64,000 nucleotides of DNA from Methylobacterium isbiliense (GCF_022179325.1 NZ_BPQQ01000008.1:1-64000), one strand, 5' to 3'; positions 50,565-60,374 are shown, numbered from the stretch's first letter. Translations and numbers: made by a program. The notes: a model not told the origin generated them from the sequence alone.

Positions 50565-52148
50565 TCAGAAGAAGGTCGGCCGCGCGCTCGCAGTGTGCTC
50601 CTTCAGCACGGTGCCGGTGGCGGGGTCGACTTCCTTGAGCACCACGTCGTAGCCCCAGAGGTCGGCGAGGTGCTGGAGCACGCGGTGCGCCTCGTCCTTC
50701 TGCAGCAGGACGCGGTTGAGCACCCGGTGATGCAGGATCAGCTTGCGGTCCCCTTCCAGGTCGACGTCGATCACCTCGATGTCGGGGTCGAGCCACGCCA
50801 CGTCGTATTGGCGCGCGAAGGCCCGGCGCAGGCGCCGGTAGCCGCGCTCGTCGTGGATCGCCTCGACCCGCAATTCCGGCTGGTCGGGATCGTCCACCAC
50901 GTGGAAGAGCCGCAGCTGGCGCATCAGGCGGGGCGAGAGGAACTGCGCGATGAAGCTCTCGTCGCGATAGTTCTCCCAGACGTCGCGCAGCACCCCCATC
51001 GCGTCGCCGGAGCCGGCGATGTCCGGGAACCACGCCCGGTCCTCCTCGGTCGGCTCGGTGCAGATGCGGGCGATGTCCGTCATCATGGCGAAGCCGATCG
51101 CGTAGGGATTGTGGCCGCCGTAATGCCGGTCCTCGTAGGTCGGCTGGCGGATGACGTTGGTGTGCGATTGCAGGAACTCGAGGTAGGCCGCCTCGCTGAT
51201 CCGCCCGGTCTCGGAGAGCCGGGTCATGATCCGGTAGTGCGAGTAGGTGGCGCAGCCCTCGTTCATCACCTTGGTCTGGCGCTGCGGGTAGAAGTACTGC
51301 GCCACATGGCGGACGATGCGCAGGATCTCGCGCTGCCAGGGCCGCAGCCGGGGCGCGGCCTTCTCTAGGAAGTAGAGGATGTTCTCCTGGGGCAGTTCGA
51401 GCAGCGCCCGGCGGCGCTCCACCGACAGGTCCGGCTTGTCGGTCTTGGCCTTGGCGGGAAGCGTGCGCCAGAGGTCGTTGTACATCCTCTCCTGGTGCTC
51501 CTTGCGCTCGCGCTCGCGGCGCTGCTCGGAGGAGAGGTCGGGACGCTTCTTGCGCGGATAGCGGTGGACGCCCTGGTTCATCAGCGCGTGGGCGGCGTCC
51601 AGCACCGCCTCGACGGCGCCGTGGCCGTAGCGCTCCTCGCAGCGCGAGATGTAGCGCTTGGCGAAGTCGAGATAGTCGAGGATGCCCTCGGCATCCGTCC
51701 ACTGCCGGAACAGATAGTTGTTCTTGAAGAAGTGGTTGTGCCCGAAGGCGGCGTGCGCGATCACCAGCGTCTGCATCGTCGCCGTGTTCTCCTCCATGAT
51801 GTAGGAGATGCACGGATTCGAGTTGATGACGATCTCGTAGGCCAGCCCCATCAGGCCGCGCCGGTAGCCGGCCTCGTGCTGGGCGAAGTGCTTGCCGAAC
51901 GACCAGTGCTTGTAGAAGAGCGGCATGCCGATCGACGCGTAGGCGTCGAGCATCTGCTCGGCGGTGATGATCTCGATCTGGTTCGGGTACCAGGAGAGCC
52001 CCAGTTCCGGCCCGGCCACCGCCTCGCAGGCGTCGTGGATGCGCCGGATGGTGTCGAAGTCCCAGTCGTTTCCGGTGAACAGGGGCTCGCCCGTCCGGAT
52101 CAGGGCGGGGCTGGCGAGCCGGGTCGTCCCGCTCGGGGCTGAACTCAT
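50565..52148 (-). CDS. SpoVR family protein
   Basis: A 527-residue protein beginning MSSAPSGTTRLASPALIRTG with typical SpoVR motifs: LGLSWYPNQIEIITAEQMLD, then YASIGMPLFYKHWSFGKHF, HAAFGHNHFFKNN and NEGCATYSHYRIM. E. coli YcgB belongs here; the role is unknown but expression follows general stress and sporulation in Bacillus. It is the last gene of a prkA-DUF444-spoVR operon, 64 bases after DUF444. Confidence 0.94.
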   Translation of the reverse strand: MSSAPSGTTRLASPALIRTGEPLFTGNDWDFDTIRRIHDACEAVAGPELGLSWYPNQIEIITAEQMLDAYASIGMPLFYKHWSFGKHFAQHEAGYRRGLMGLAYEIVINSNPCISYIMEENTATMQTLVIAHAAFGHNHFFKNNYLFRQWTDAEGILDYLDFAKRYISRCEERYGHGAVEAVLDAAHALMNQGVHRYPRKKRPDLSSEQRRERERKEHQERMYNDLWRTLPAKAKTDKPDLSVERRRALLELPQENILYFLEKAAPRLRPWQREILRIVRHVAQYFYPQRQTKVMNEGCATYSHYRIMTRLSETGRISEAAYLEFLQSHTNVIRQPTYEDRHYGGHNPYAIGFAMMTDIARICTEPTEEDRAWFPDIAGSGDAMGVLRDVWENYRDESFIAQFLSPRLMRQLRLFHVVDDPDQPELRVEAIHDERGYRRLRRAFARQYDVAWLDPDIEVIDVDLEGDRKLILHHRVLNRVLLQKDEAHRVLQHLADLWGYDVVLKEVDPATGTVLKEHTASARPTFF

Positions 52149-52212
52149 CGGAGCCTGGACCTCTCGTATCCTCCGGCGGACCGCTCTCCCCGGCCCGCCC
52201 CGTCAGGGGTGT

Positions 52213-53523
52213 TCAGGGCGCCGCCGTCTCCTGCCCGGCCTTGCGGGCGAACAGCTCGCGGAAGACCGGGTAGATGTCGCGCCGGTGGTTGACCTTGCGC
52301 ATGGCGAGCACGGGATTGGTCTTGGACACCGGCTCGTAGGTCCGCCACAGGGTGGTGCGGTGCTCGACGAAGCCCGCCCGCGGCCCGGTCTCGTCGCCGA
52401 CCTCCAGGTAGGCGAAATGCTGGCAGGCCGGCAGGATGGCCGAGCGCAGCAGGTCCTGCGAGGTGGTCGAGTCGCTCGACACGTTGTCGCCGTCCGAGGC
52501 CTGGGCGGCGTAGATGTTCCAGTCCTCGGGGTTGTAGCGCTCGGCGACGATCCGCTTCATCTCGACGAGGGCCGAGGAGACCAGCGTGCCGCCGGTCTCG
52601 CGCGAGCCGAAGAACGTCTCCTCGTCCACCTCCTTGGCTTGGTCGGTGTGGCGGATGAAGACGATCTCGACGTGCTTGTAGCGTCGCACCAGGAAGATGT
52701 GCAGCAGGATGTAGAACCGCTTGGCGAGGTCCTTCATGTGCTCGGTCATCGAGCCCGAGACGTCCATGAGGCAGAACATCACCGCCTGGGCCACGGGGCG
52801 CGGATAGGCCTCGAAGCGCCGGTAGCGCAGGTCGATCGGGTCGATGTAGGGGATGCGCTGCGAGCGGGTGCGCACCCGCTCCAGCTCCGCCAGGAGGTCG
52901 GCGAGTTCGGGCGCGTCGGGGTCGCGGGCCTCGATCTCCCGGACCTGCGCCTCCAGGGCGGCGAGGTCGTCGGCCTTCGGCCGCTTGAGGGCGATGCGCC
53001 GCGACAGCGAGTTGCGCAGCGTGCGCGTGAGCGCGAGGTTGGCGGGCGAGCCCGACACCATGTAGCCGGCCCGGCGCAGCGCCTCCGTCTCGACCACGGC
53101 GAGGCGCCGCTTGGCGAGGTCCGGCAGTTCGAGGTCTTCGAGGAAGAGTTCGAGGAACTCCTCCCGGGTGAGCACGAACTGGAAGGAATCCTCGCTGTCC
53201 TGGCCGCCCTCCCCGGCCTGGCCGCCGCCGCCGCCCGACTGACCGCGCGGCGGGCGTTCGATCGTGTCGCCCTCCACGTAGGTCTTGTTGCCCGGCAGGA
53301 TGTGGTTCTGCACCCCGCTGCCGGGGGAGCGCACGAATTTCGGCTCGCGCACGCCGTCCGCCGGGACGGTGACGCTCGCTTCCTTGTCGATGTTGCGGAT
53401 GTCCCGGTCGCGCGCCGCCTCCCGCACGGCGCGCTGCGCCACGTCGCGCACGCGCCGCAGGAAGCGCTGCCGGTTCGCCAAGCTCTTGCCGCCCGGATTG
53501 AGGCGTCGGTCGATAATGTGCAT
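52213..53523 (-). CDS. DUF444 protein (YeaH/YhbH family)
   Basis: A 436-residue protein beginning MHIIDRRLNPGGKSLANRQR with a Gly/Arg-rich early region and a von Willebrand A-like C-terminal half (VMFCLMDVSGSMTEH, the MIDAS-type D-x-S-x-S). E. coli YeaH works with the PrkA kinase YeaG in nitrogen starvation and stress. It sits between prkA and spoVR, 75 bases after prkA. Confidence 0.94.
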   Translation of the reverse strand: MHIIDRRLNPGGKSLANRQRFLRRVRDVAQRAVREAARDRDIRNIDKEASVTVPADGVREPKFVRSPGSGVQNHILPGNKTYVEGDTIERPPRGQSGGGGGQAGEGGQDSEDSFQFVLTREEFLELFLEDLELPDLAKRRLAVVETEALRRAGYMVSGSPANLALTRTLRNSLSRRIALKRPKADDLAALEAQVREIEARDPDAPELADLLAELERVRTRSQRIPYIDPIDLRYRRFEAYPRPVAQAVMFCLMDVSGSMTEHMKDLAKRFYILLHIFLVRRYKHVEIVFIRHTDQAKEVDEETFFGSRETGGTLVSSALVEMKRIVAERYNPEDWNIYAAQASDGDNVSSDSTTSQDLLRSAILPACQHFAYLEVGDETGPRAGFVEHRTTLWRTYEPVSKTNPVLAMRKVNHRRDIYPVFRELFARKAGQETAAP

Positions 53524-53598
53524 CAGACCACGTTTCCGATCACGCCCATCCTACCCTACCGGGCGGCATCCGGCATCACCCGCGACACCGCCGGCGCG

Positions 53599-55551
53599 TC
53601 AGCCCGCCTGCTTCACCCGCATGTACCATTCCACGAGACGGCGGACCTGCCGCTCCGTGTAGCCGCGGGCGCGCATGCGCTCGACGAACTCGCCGTGCTT
53701 CTTCTCGGTCTCGCTGTCCTTCTTCGAGCCGAAGGAGATGACGGGCAGCAGCTCCTCCACCTGGGAGAACATGCGCCGCTCGATCACCTCGCGGATCTTC
53801 TCGTAGGAGGTCCAGGAGGGGTTGCGCCCGCCGTGCTGCGCCCGCGAGCGGAGGGCGAACTTCACCACCTCGTTGCGGAAGTCCTTCGGGTTGGCGATGC
53901 CCGCCGGCTTCTCGATCTTGGTCAGTTCCTGGTTCAGGAGCTCGCGGTTGAGCAGCTGGCCGGTCTCCGGATCCTTGAAGTCCTGATCCTCGATCCAGGC
54001 GTCGGCATAGTCGATGTAGCGGTCGAACAGGTTCTGCCCGTAATCGTGGTAGGATTCGAGGTAGGCCTTCTGGATCTCGTGGCCGATGAACTCAGCGTAG
54101 CGCGGCGCGAGTTCCCCCTTGATGAATTCGAGGTAGCGCTTCTCGGTCTCGGGGGGCAGCTGCTCGCGGCGCAGCGACTGCTCCAGCACGTACATCAGGT
54201 GGACCGGATCGGCCGAGACCTCGGTGGTGTCGTGGTTGAAGGTCGCCGCCATGACCTTGAAGGCGAAGCGGGTCGAGATCCCGTCCATGCCCTCGTCGAC
54301 GCCGGCCGAGTCCTTGTATTCCTGCAGCGAGCGGGCGCGGGGGTCGACCTCGCGCAGCGACTCGCCGTCGTAGACCCGCATCTTCGAGAAGACGTTGGAG
54401 TTCGGGTGCTCGCGCAGGCGCGAGAGCACCGAGAAGCGGGCCAGCATTTCCAGGGTGCCGGGCGCGCAGGGCGCGGCGGCGAGTTCGGAGCCGGAGACCA
54501 GCTTCTCGTAGATCCGCTGCTCCTCGGTGACGCGCAGGCAGTACGGCACCTTGATGACGTAGATCCGGTCGATGAAGGCTTCGTTGTTCTTGTTGGTCTT
54601 GAAGCTCTGCCACTCGGCCTCGTTCGAGTGGGCGAGGATGATGCCGGAGAACGGGATCGCGCCGATGTTCTCGGTGCCGACGTAGTTGCCCTCTTGCGTC
54701 GCGGTGAGCAGGGGGTGGAGCATCTTGATCGGCGCCTTGAACATCTCGACGAATTCGAGGATGCCCTGGTTCGCCCGGTTGAGGCCGCCGGAATAGGAAT
54801 AGGCGTCGGGATCGGCCTGGCTCAGGGTCTCGAGCTTGCGGATGTCAACCTTGCCGACGAGCGAGGAGATGTCCTGGTTGTTCTCGTCCCCCGGCTCGGT
54901 CTTGGCAACCGCGATCTGGCGCAGGCGCGAGGGGCGCACCTTCACCACCTTGAACTGCGAGATGTCGCCGCCGAACTCGTCGAGGCGCTTGAGGCACCAG
55001 GGGCTCATCAGCCCGGTGAGGCGGCGGCGCGGGATGCCGTAGCGCTCCTCGATCGCCGGCCCCATCGTCTCGGGGTCGAACAGCACCAGCGGGCTCTCGA
55101 AGACCGGGCTCAATTCGTTGCCGGCCTTGAGCACGTAGATCGGGTGCACCTCCATCAGGGCCTTGAGCCGCTCGGCCAGGGACGACTTGCCGCCGCCCAC
55201 CGGTCCGAGCAGGTAGAGGATCTGCTTCCTCTCCTCCAAGCCTTGCGCGGCATGGCGGAAGAACGAGACGATCCGCTCGATCGTCTCCTCCATGCCGTAG
55301 AATTCGGAGAAGGCCGGGTAGATCCGGATCGTCCGGTTCATGAAGATCCGGCCGAGGCGTGAGTCCCGCGCCGTGTCCACGAATTCCGGCTTGCCGATCG
55401 CCTCCAGGATCCGCTCCGGGGCGCTAGCGTACATCAGGGGGTCGTCGCGGCACGCTTCAAGGTACTCGGTCAGCGACAGTTCCGCGTCGCGCCGAGCCTC
55501 ATAGCTGCGGGCAAAGGTCTGAAATAGGTCGCTCGCTGACGGCATTGGCAT
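53599..55551 (-). CDS. prkA: PrkA serine protein kinase
   Basis: A 650-residue AAA-plus-like kinase. The Walker A motif is GPVGGGKSS (near 115-123) in the N-terminal AAA_PrkA domain; the C-terminal PrkA domain follows. The sequence is full length with the family ends (MPSASDLFQTFARSYEARRD, and RRLVEWYMRVKQAG). E. coli YeaG and Bacillus PrkA regulate stress adaptation. It is first of three operon genes. The start is MPMPS at 55551 or MPS at 55545. Confidence 0.96.
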   Translation of the reverse strand: MPMPSASDLFQTFARSYEARRDAELSLTEYLEACRDDPLMYASAPERILEAIGKPEFVDTARDSRLGRIFMNRTIRIYPAFSEFYGMEETIERIVSFFRHAAQGLEERKQILYLLGPVGGGKSSLAERLKALMEVHPIYVLKAGNELSPVFESPLVLFDPETMGPAIEERYGIPRRRLTGLMSPWCLKRLDEFGGDISQFKVVKVRPSRLRQIAVAKTEPGDENNQDISSLVGKVDIRKLETLSQADPDAYSYSGGLNRANQGILEFVEMFKAPIKMLHPLLTATQEGNYVGTENIGAIPFSGIILAHSNEAEWQSFKTNKNNEAFIDRIYVIKVPYCLRVTEEQRIYEKLVSGSELAAAPCAPGTLEMLARFSVLSRLREHPNSNVFSKMRVYDGESLREVDPRARSLQEYKDSAGVDEGMDGISTRFAFKVMAATFNHDTTEVSADPVHLMYVLEQSLRREQLPPETEKRYLEFIKGELAPRYAEFIGHEIQKAYLESYHDYGQNLFDRYIDYADAWIEDQDFKDPETGQLLNRELLNQELTKIEKPAGIANPKDFRNEVVKFALRSRAQHGGRNPSWTSYEKIREVIERRMFSQVEELLPVISFGSKKDSETEKKHGEFVERMRARGYTERQVRRLVEWYMRVKQAG

Positions 55552-55903
55552 CCCGAACCCTCACGACATCGCCAGCTTCATCCTGTCCCGCCTCGGATGC
55601 AATCGATATCCCCATGTTTGTCGCAGTGCGGCGACGGGCAGACTGCGCAGGCGGGAGCAGCGTGGCCCCGAAACGGGGCGGAGTTGCGCCCGCGCCGTCG
55701 CGACCGTGCGGAAAGTCCGTGGCCCGCCAAGGCGAAAGGGTGGCGGGCTCCGCCCGTGTGTTCGAAAGGACACGCCGATCGGCGATCTTCGAACCGGCCG
55801 TCCGTACGGCCCGCGCCGGCGGCATGGAGGAAACGCCGGCCCGGGGCGGGACGTTCCGGGCACATCGCCCCAGGGGGCGATGTGCCCGAGGGGGCGGGCG
55901 CCC
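55552..55903. other. 352-bp gap between a secreted-protein gene and the prkA operon
   Basis: No convincing reading frame is present. It holds the prkA promoter region near 55560-55700 and, at its far end, a 13-bp hairpin (55858-55887) that terminates the small secreted protein gene. Palindromes apart from that are short. Confidence 0.6.
55858..55887 (-). terminator. 13-bp hairpin terminator after the secreted-protein gene
   Basis: GGGCACATCGCCC (55858-55870) pairs perfectly with GGGCGATGTGCCC (55875-55887) around a CAGG loop. It starts 17 bases beyond the stop of the minus-strand gene at 55904. The stem is strong though no long T-run follows. Confidence 0.65.
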
Positions 55904-56323
55904 TCAGAGGTCGGTGGTCTCGGACTTGGCGCCGCCCGGCCCGCCGACCTTGATCTTGATCGTCTCGACCGTGGTGTTGCCGTCCGCTCCCTTCACCTCG
56001 ACCGTCACCTCGTCGGTGCCGGTGAAGCCGGCCTTGCTCTCGTAGAACACCGCCTGGACGTTGGCCTCGGTGTTCGGGCAGCGGTAGGTGGCGGGGGTCT
56101 TGAGCTTGCCGGCGCGCTGGATCAGCGACCCGTTCTTCGGCCCCGTGGTGATCTTGATCTCGGGCTGCGGCCCGAGCGAGCAATCCTTCTTCAGGTTGGG
56201 GGCGAGCAGGATGCGCACCTGCTTGCCGGACGCGACCGATTGCTCGCGGGTCTTGGTGGTCTGGGCGAGGGCCGGGCCTGCGAGCACCGCACAGGCGGCG
56301 AGCGTCAGGAGGGGGCGGATCAT
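55904..56323 (-). CDS. Secreted protein with Ig-like/cadherin-like strand pattern
   Basis: A 139-residue protein with a signal peptide (about 1-20, ending PALAQT). The mature part is beta-rich and contains ATYRCPNTEANVQAVFYESK, then AGFTGTDEVTVEV, close to the 'G(Y/F)xGTD-(S/E)(F)-x-Y' pattern of Ig-like/cadherin-like repeats of surface proteins. Two Cys may form a disulfide. The role is unknown. Confidence 0.75.
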   Translation of the reverse strand: MIRPLLTLAACAVLAGPALAQTTKTREQSVASGKQVRILLAPNLKKDCSLGPQPEIKITTGPKNGSLIQRAGKLKTPATYRCPNTEANVQAVFYESKAGFTGTDEVTVEVKGADGNTTVETIKIKVGGPGGAKSETTDL

Positions 56324-56442
56324 GAGCGTGTCTCTCCGAGGAAGCGCTGCGGCCCCGATGTGGGGAGCGCGCCGACCCGCGTCGAGTCCGCCGGGCTGAC
56401 CCAGGAGCACTTTCCGCGCGCCGGACCGACGAGGCGCCCGCC

Positions 56443-56547
56443 CTAATGCAGCGTCAGCATCACCGCGAGGTTGAACAGGCCCAAGAGCGCGATGCCGGCC
56501 AGCCAGAGCCAGTAGCCGCGTCCCTCGACCGGATAGTCGCCGAACAT
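56443..56547 (-). CDS. 34-residue membrane peptide coupled to the upstream gene
   Basis: ATG at 56547 overlaps the upstream stop by one base (TGATG). The peptide begins MFGDYPVEGRGYWLWLAGIA and has one membrane helix. The overlap and composition support a real gene. Function unknown. Confidence 0.6.
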   Translation of the reverse strand: MFGDYPVEGRGYWLWLAGIALLGLFNLAVMLTLH

Positions 56548-56987
56548 CACCGCTCCCCGCCGCTGCCGGAGGATTGCAGCACCGCCATCACGGCCCCGGT
56601 CACCCGGGCGATCTGCGTCGGGGTGAACTCGCCCGACAGGGCCGTGCCGAGCTGCACCTCGATACGCTGGCGCTCGCCCGCATCCCCGATCGGGTCGGCC
56701 GGGATCTCGGCTTCGGCGAGCCCGCAGGCGTCCCGGATGGTGTCGGCGGCCCGCCGCAGGGTGGCGCGCTGGTCGGGCGTCATGTCCCAGAGCGGGTGGC
56801 GCAGGCGCGCGATCACCCGCTTGGCGTCGCGGTAGTCGCGGTCGACGTTGGTCAGGGCCTCGATCTGGCTCACCAGCAGGACGAGTTCGAGCACGTCCGC
56901 GGTCGCCTCCGGGCAGGTGCGCACGATGCGCATCAGCCGGGCGATCAGCGCGGTGGTCGGAGAAGCGTGGCGGGACGGCTCGGCCAT
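56547..56987 (-). CDS. Hypothetical protein, 146 residues
   Basis: A soluble helical protein with TALIARLMRIVRTCPEATAD near the start and NVDRDYRDAKRVIARLRHPL in the middle. I do not recognise it. It overlaps the small membrane peptide at its stop and lies 6 bases after merR, so merR-hypothetical-peptide are co-transcribed. Confidence 0.65.
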   Translation of the reverse strand: MAEPSRHASPTTALIARLMRIVRTCPEATADVLELVLLVSQIEALTNVDRDYRDAKRVIARLRHPLWDMTPDQRATLRRAADTIRDACGLAEAEIPADPIGDAGERQRIEVQLGTALSGEFTPTQIARVTGAVMAVLQSSGSGGER

Positions 56988-56993
56988 GTCCGC

Positions 56994-57554
56994 CTAACTC
57001 CCTTCGCTCTGCAAGGTTCTCGGCAAGGTTCTCGGCAAGGTTCTCGGCAACGTTCCCGCCGCCGGGTGCGCGTCGGACCGCTCCTCGTCGTCCCGGCCGG
57101 TCCGCCACGCGGCGAGCTGCGCCCGGCAGTCGCGCAGGGTCGCCAGGGCACGCCCGAGCGCCGCCCGGTCGGCGGGCGACAGGGCCGGCCTCGCGCCGTC
57201 CGCCGGCGTGCCGTCCGGCTCCGCCTCCGGGAAGGCCGCCGGGGCGACCTGCTCGCCGCGGCCCACCGCCTGGACGAAGCGCATGCCGCGCTCGCGCAGG
57301 ATGCGCTGCACGCCGCGGATCGTGTAGCCCTGCCCGTAGAGAAGCTGGCGCACGCCGCGCAGCAGGTCGACGTCGTCGGGCCGGTAGTAGCGCCGGTTGC
57401 CGCCGCGCTTGAGCGGCCGGATCTGCGCGAAGCGGGTCTCCCAGAACCGCAGCACGTGCTGGGGCAGGTCGAGATCCTCCGCCACCTCGCTGATGGTGCG
57501 GAACGCATCCGGAGCCTTGTCGCCGGCCGCTTCGGCCGCCGCGAGCGTCGTCAT
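56994..57554 (-). CDS. MerR-family transcriptional regulator
   Basis: A 186-residue regulator. Residues about 17-90 are a MerR winged helix ([20 protein letters not shown], then [20 protein letters not shown]). A helix region follows, and the C-terminus has a Thr-Leu-Pro-Arg repeat (four copies) from in-frame 12-bp repeats. In Rhizobiales this gene follows ihfA in the plsX-fabH-ihfA-merR block. Its effector is unknown; it lacks the metal-binding Cys of classic MerR. Confidence 0.9.
   Translation of the reverse strand: MTTLAAAEAAGDKAPDAFRTISEVAEDLDLPQHVLRFWETRFAQIRPLKRGGNRRYYRPDDVDLLRGVRQLLYGQGYTIRGVQRILRERGMRFVQAVGRGEQVAPAAFPEAEPDGTPADGARPALSPADRAALGRALATLRDCRAQLAAWRTGRDDEERSDAHPAAGTLPRTLPRTLPRTLQSEGS
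57013..57060 (-). repeat. 12-bp in-frame repeats encoding TLPR at the merR 3' end
   Basis: AAGGTTCTCGGC (plus strand) repeats three times perfectly, with a degenerate fourth, at the end of merR. On the coding strand they give the (TLPR) repeat. The inner TCTCGGC is close to the TCCTCGGC of the repeats at 31023. Confidence 0.75.
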
Positions 57555-57603
57555 GCGCGCGACCCTTCAGCCTCCGTCGTTCCGGGGACCGCGCCCCGGG
57601 CGC

Positions 57604-57918
57604 TCAGCCCTCGTCGGGCTCGGCGGGATCGCCGTTGATGCGGGCCTTGAGCACGTTCGAGGGCTTGAACACCATGACACGGCGCGGCTCGATCGCCACC
57701 TCGACGCCGGTCTTGGGGTTGCGCCCCACCCGCTTGCCCTTCCCCCGCACCACGAAGGAGCCGAAGGAGGACAGCTTCACGGTCTCGCCCGCGGCCAGGC
57801 AATCGCAGATCTGGGCCAGCACCGTCTCGACCAGGGCCGCCGATTCGGTCCGCGAGAGGCCGACCCTCTGGTAGACGGCCTCGGTCAGGTCAGCCCGCGT
57901 GACCGTCTTGCCTGCCAT
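57604..57918 (-). CDS. ihfA: Integration host factor alpha subunit
   Basis: A 104-residue DNA-bending protein of the HU/IHF family. [20 protein letters not shown], then [20 protein letters not shown] and NPKTG, with the beta-arm Pro-containing [12 protein letters not shown], match IHF alpha. It pairs with IHF beta from elsewhere. ATG at 57918 has GGAG upstream; an in-frame ATG at 57954 would add 12 residues. The gene has its own candidate promoter at 57971-57999. Confidence 0.93.
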   Translation of the reverse strand: MAGKTVTRADLTEAVYQRVGLSRTESAALVETVLAQICDCLAAGETVKLSSFGSFVVRGKGKRVGRNPKTGVEVAIEPRRVMVFKPSNVLKARINGDPAEPDEG

Positions 57919-57970
57919 CCTGCTGCTCCCCGGCGGCTCTTCAAAAACCGTCATATGTGTATGATCGTGC

Positions 57971-57999
57971 ACGCTAATCCGCGCCGGTCGCGGGGTCAA
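57971..57999 (-). promoter_or_regulatory. Candidate promoter of ihfA
   Basis: On the minus strand TTGACC (57994-57999) and TAGCGT (57971-57976) are spaced by 17 bases, fitting a sigma-70 promoter. The predicted start is about 50 bases from the ihfA ATG. The -35 fits well and the -10 poorly. Confidence 0.4.
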
Positions 58000-58112
58000 C
58001 CGGGAGTCGTGCGGTTTCCGGGGCAATCGGGTGAGCCCAATTGCGCTGCCTTGTCGACGGGGCCTCAGGCGCCGGCGGCCGCATCGGCGGCCTCGGCTTC
58101 GCTTGGCCATGC

Positions 58113-58140
58113 GTCCGAGAGGAAGACTGTCCTCTCGGAC
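58113..58140 (-). terminator. 11-bp hairpin after fabH
   Basis: GTCCGAGAGGA (58113-58123) pairs with TCCTCTCGGAC (58130-58140) around a six-base loop. It lies about 90 bases beyond the fabH stop and before ihfA, so it may terminate the plsX-fabH message. No T-run follows. Confidence 0.55.
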
Positions 58141-58228
58141 CCGCGCCGCGGGGCGCTCGTCGCGCCCGCCCTCTCGATGATCGGGCTTCGCCCGGGGGCC
58201 CTGGTGCGGTTTCTCGGCCGCGCGCCGT

Positions 58229-59206
58229 TCACCAGCGGATGAGGGCGCTGCCCCAGGCGAAGCCGCCGCCGATCGCCTCGATCATCACGAGGTCGCCGCG
58301 CTTGATGCGCCCGTCGCGACAGGCCGCGTCGAGGGCGAGGGGAATCGAGGCCGCCGAGGTGTTGCCGTGGCGGTCCACGGTCAGCACGACCTTCTCGCGG
58401 GCGATCCCGAGCTTGTCGGCCGAAGCCTCGATGATGCGGCGGTTGGCTTGGTGGGGCACGAACCAGTCGAGGTCCTCCGCCGTGGTGCCGGTGGCCCGGA
58501 ACGCGTCCGCGATCACGTCGGTGACCGAGCCGACCGCGAAGCGGAAGACCTCCTTGCCGACCATCCGCAGCTTGCCGGTGGTGCCGGTGGAGCCGGGGCC
58601 GCCGTCCACGAAGAGCTTGTCGCGGTAGCGCCCGTCCGAGCGCAGGTGGCTGGTGAGCACCCCGCGGTCGCCCGCATGGCCCTCGCCGGGCTGCGCCTCC
58701 AGCACCAGCGCGCCCGCGCCGTCGCCGAACAGCACGCAGGTGGTGCGGTCCTCCCAGTCGAGGAGGCGCGAGAAGGTCTCGGCCCCGACCACCAGCGCGC
58801 GCCGGGCGGCGCCGGTCGTCAGGAACTTGTCGGCGGTGGCGACCCCGTAGACGAAGCCGGCGCAGACCGCCTGCAGGTCGAAAGCGGCGCCGCCGTGGAT
58901 GCCCAGCCCGTGCTGGATCTGGGTCGCGGTGGACGGGAAGGTGTGGTCCGGCGTCGAGGTGGCGCAGATCACGAGGTCGATGCTCGCCGGGTCGATGTCG
59001 GCGGCGGCGAGCGCGGCCCGCGCGGCCTTGACGCCGAGCACGGAGGTGGTCTCGTCGGGCTCCGCGATGTGGCGCTGGCGGATGCCGGTGCGCTGCACGA
59101 TCCACTCGTCGGAGGTGTCGACGCGGGTGGCGAGGTCGTCGTTGGTGACGACGGTCCGCGGCAGATAGGAGCCGCAGCCCCGCACCACCGAGCGAAGGCG
59201 GGTCAT
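58229..59206 (-). CDS. fabH: 3-oxoacyl-ACP synthase III
   Basis: A 325-residue condensing enzyme that starts fatty-acid synthesis from acetyl-CoA and malonyl-ACP. Catalytic Cys115 lies in LQAVCAGF, His in [11 protein letters not shown] and Asn in [21 protein letters not shown] and [10 protein letters not shown] are also present. It lies 15 bases after plsX, the standard alphaproteobacterial order. Confidence 0.96.
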   Translation of the reverse strand: MTRLRSVVRGCGSYLPRTVVTNDDLATRVDTSDEWIVQRTGIRQRHIAEPDETTSVLGVKAARAALAAADIDPASIDLVICATSTPDHTFPSTATQIQHGLGIHGGAAFDLQAVCAGFVYGVATADKFLTTGAARRALVVGAETFSRLLDWEDRTTCVLFGDGAGALVLEAQPGEGHAGDRGVLTSHLRSDGRYRDKLFVDGGPGSTGTTGKLRMVGKEVFRFAVGSVTDVIADAFRATGTTAEDLDWFVPHQANRRIIEASADKLGIAREKVVLTVDRHGNTSAASIPLALDAACRDGRIKRGDLVMIEAIGGGFAWGSALIRW

Positions 59207-59221
59207 GGCGGGTGTCCTCTC

Positions 59222-60256
59222 TCAGGCCGATGTCACCGCCGGGGTGGTCTCGAGCATGTCGCGGATCGTGCGCATCAGGTCGTGGCGGGCCATGTCGTGC
59301 GCGATGTCGATGGCGCTCGCGAAGCCGTGCGCGTCCTCCGAGCCGTGGCTCTTGATCACGATGCCCTCCAGCCCGAGGAAGACGCCGCCGTTGGCCCGGC
59401 TCGGATTCATCTTCTCCCGCAGGGCCTCGAAGGCGCCGCGGGCAAACAGGTAGCCGATCTTCGCCATCAGGGTCCGGCTCATCGCGCCCTTGAGATACGT
59501 GGCGATCTGCTTGGCGGTTCCCTCGGCGGTCTTGAGGGCGATGTTGCCGGTGAAGCCCTCAGTGACAACCACGTCCACGGTGCCGCGGCCGAGATCGGTG
59601 CCCTCCACGAAGCCGTGATAGCTGAGGTTGGGCAGGTCGGCCTCGCGCAGCATGCGCGCCGCCTCCTTGACCGCCTCGTTGCCCTTCATCTCCTCGGTGC
59701 CGACGTTGAGCAGGCCCACCGTCGGCCGGTCGAGGTCGAACACGATGCGCGCCATGGCGGCTCCCATCAGCGCCATGTCGACCAGATGGGCGGCGTCGGT
59801 CCCGATGGTGGCGCCGACATCGAGCACCACGCTCTCGCCGCGCACCGTCGGCCACAGGCAGGCGATGGCCGGACGCTCGATATGCGCCATGGTCTTGAGG
59901 CAGATCTTCGACATCGCCATCAGCGCGCCGGTGTTGCCGGCCGAGACGGCGGCCTCGGCCTCGCCGTCGCGCACGGCCTGGATCGCCCTCCACATCGAGG
60001 ACTTGCCGCGCCCGGTGCGCACCGCCTGGCTCGGCTTCTCGTCCATGGACACCGCCACGCTGGTGTGGCGGATCTCCACCGCGCCCGCGAGCCGCGGCTC
60101 GGCCTCCACCATCGGGGTGAGGACCGCCTCGTCGCCGAACATCAGGAAGGTCGTCTCGGGATGGCGCTCGCGGGCGATCGCCGCCCCGGGCACGACCGTG
60201 GACGGACCGTGATCGCCGCCCATCGCGTCGAGCGAGATGCGCACTCTCTGGGACAT
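59222..60256 (-). CDS. plsX: Phosphate acyltransferase PlsX
   Basis: A 344-residue enzyme that makes acyl-phosphate from acyl-ACP for phospholipid synthesis. It begins [20 protein letters not shown] and contains [32 protein letters not shown] and [11 protein letters not shown]. The start at 60256 is at the family N-terminus; the frame is open upstream but not conserved. The rpmF gene that often precedes plsX is not present here; the phosphonate transporter lies upstream instead. Confidence 0.96.
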   Translation of the reverse strand: MSQRVRISLDAMGGDHGPSTVVPGAAIARERHPETTFLMFGDEAVLTPMVEAEPRLAGAVEIRHTSVAVSMDEKPSQAVRTGRGKSSMWRAIQAVRDGEAEAAVSAGNTGALMAMSKICLKTMAHIERPAIACLWPTVRGESVVLDVGATIGTDAAHLVDMALMGAAMARIVFDLDRPTVGLLNVGTEEMKGNEAVKEAARMLREADLPNLSYHGFVEGTDLGRGTVDVVVTEGFTGNIALKTAEGTAKQIATYLKGAMSRTLMAKIGYLFARGAFEALREKMNPSRANGGVFLGLEGIVIKSHGSEDAHGFASAIDIAHDMARHDLMRTIRDMLETTPAVTSA

Positions 60257-60374
60257 GGGGACGTTGACAAGCCTCGTTCGCGGCGGGCGGGAGGGGGGCC
60301 GCGGCGCGGCGGAAAATAGCGACCCGGCGCCCGGCCGCAAACGAATTCTCAGGCCCCGCTGCCCGGCGCCCGCC

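Larger units (their letters stand above)
57919..58228. other. 310-bp gap between fabH and ihfA
   Basis: No gene is seen. It contains a candidate ihfA promoter (57971-57999) and a strong 11-bp hairpin (58113-58140) that may end the plsX-fabH transcript. The remaining sequence is GC-rich without other visible structure. Confidence 0.6.

Noticed and set aside
51964-55362. An 1132-codon open reading frame on the plus strand opposite spoVR, DUF444 and prkA
   Set aside because: It is antisense to three clearly conserved genes and its product is rich in Arg, Val, Gly, Leu and His with no motifs. Long shadow frames are expected in DNA of this GC content.
58367-60319. A 650-codon plus-strand frame across fabH and plsX
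   Set aside because: Both genes on the opposite strand are unmistakable, so this is a shadow.
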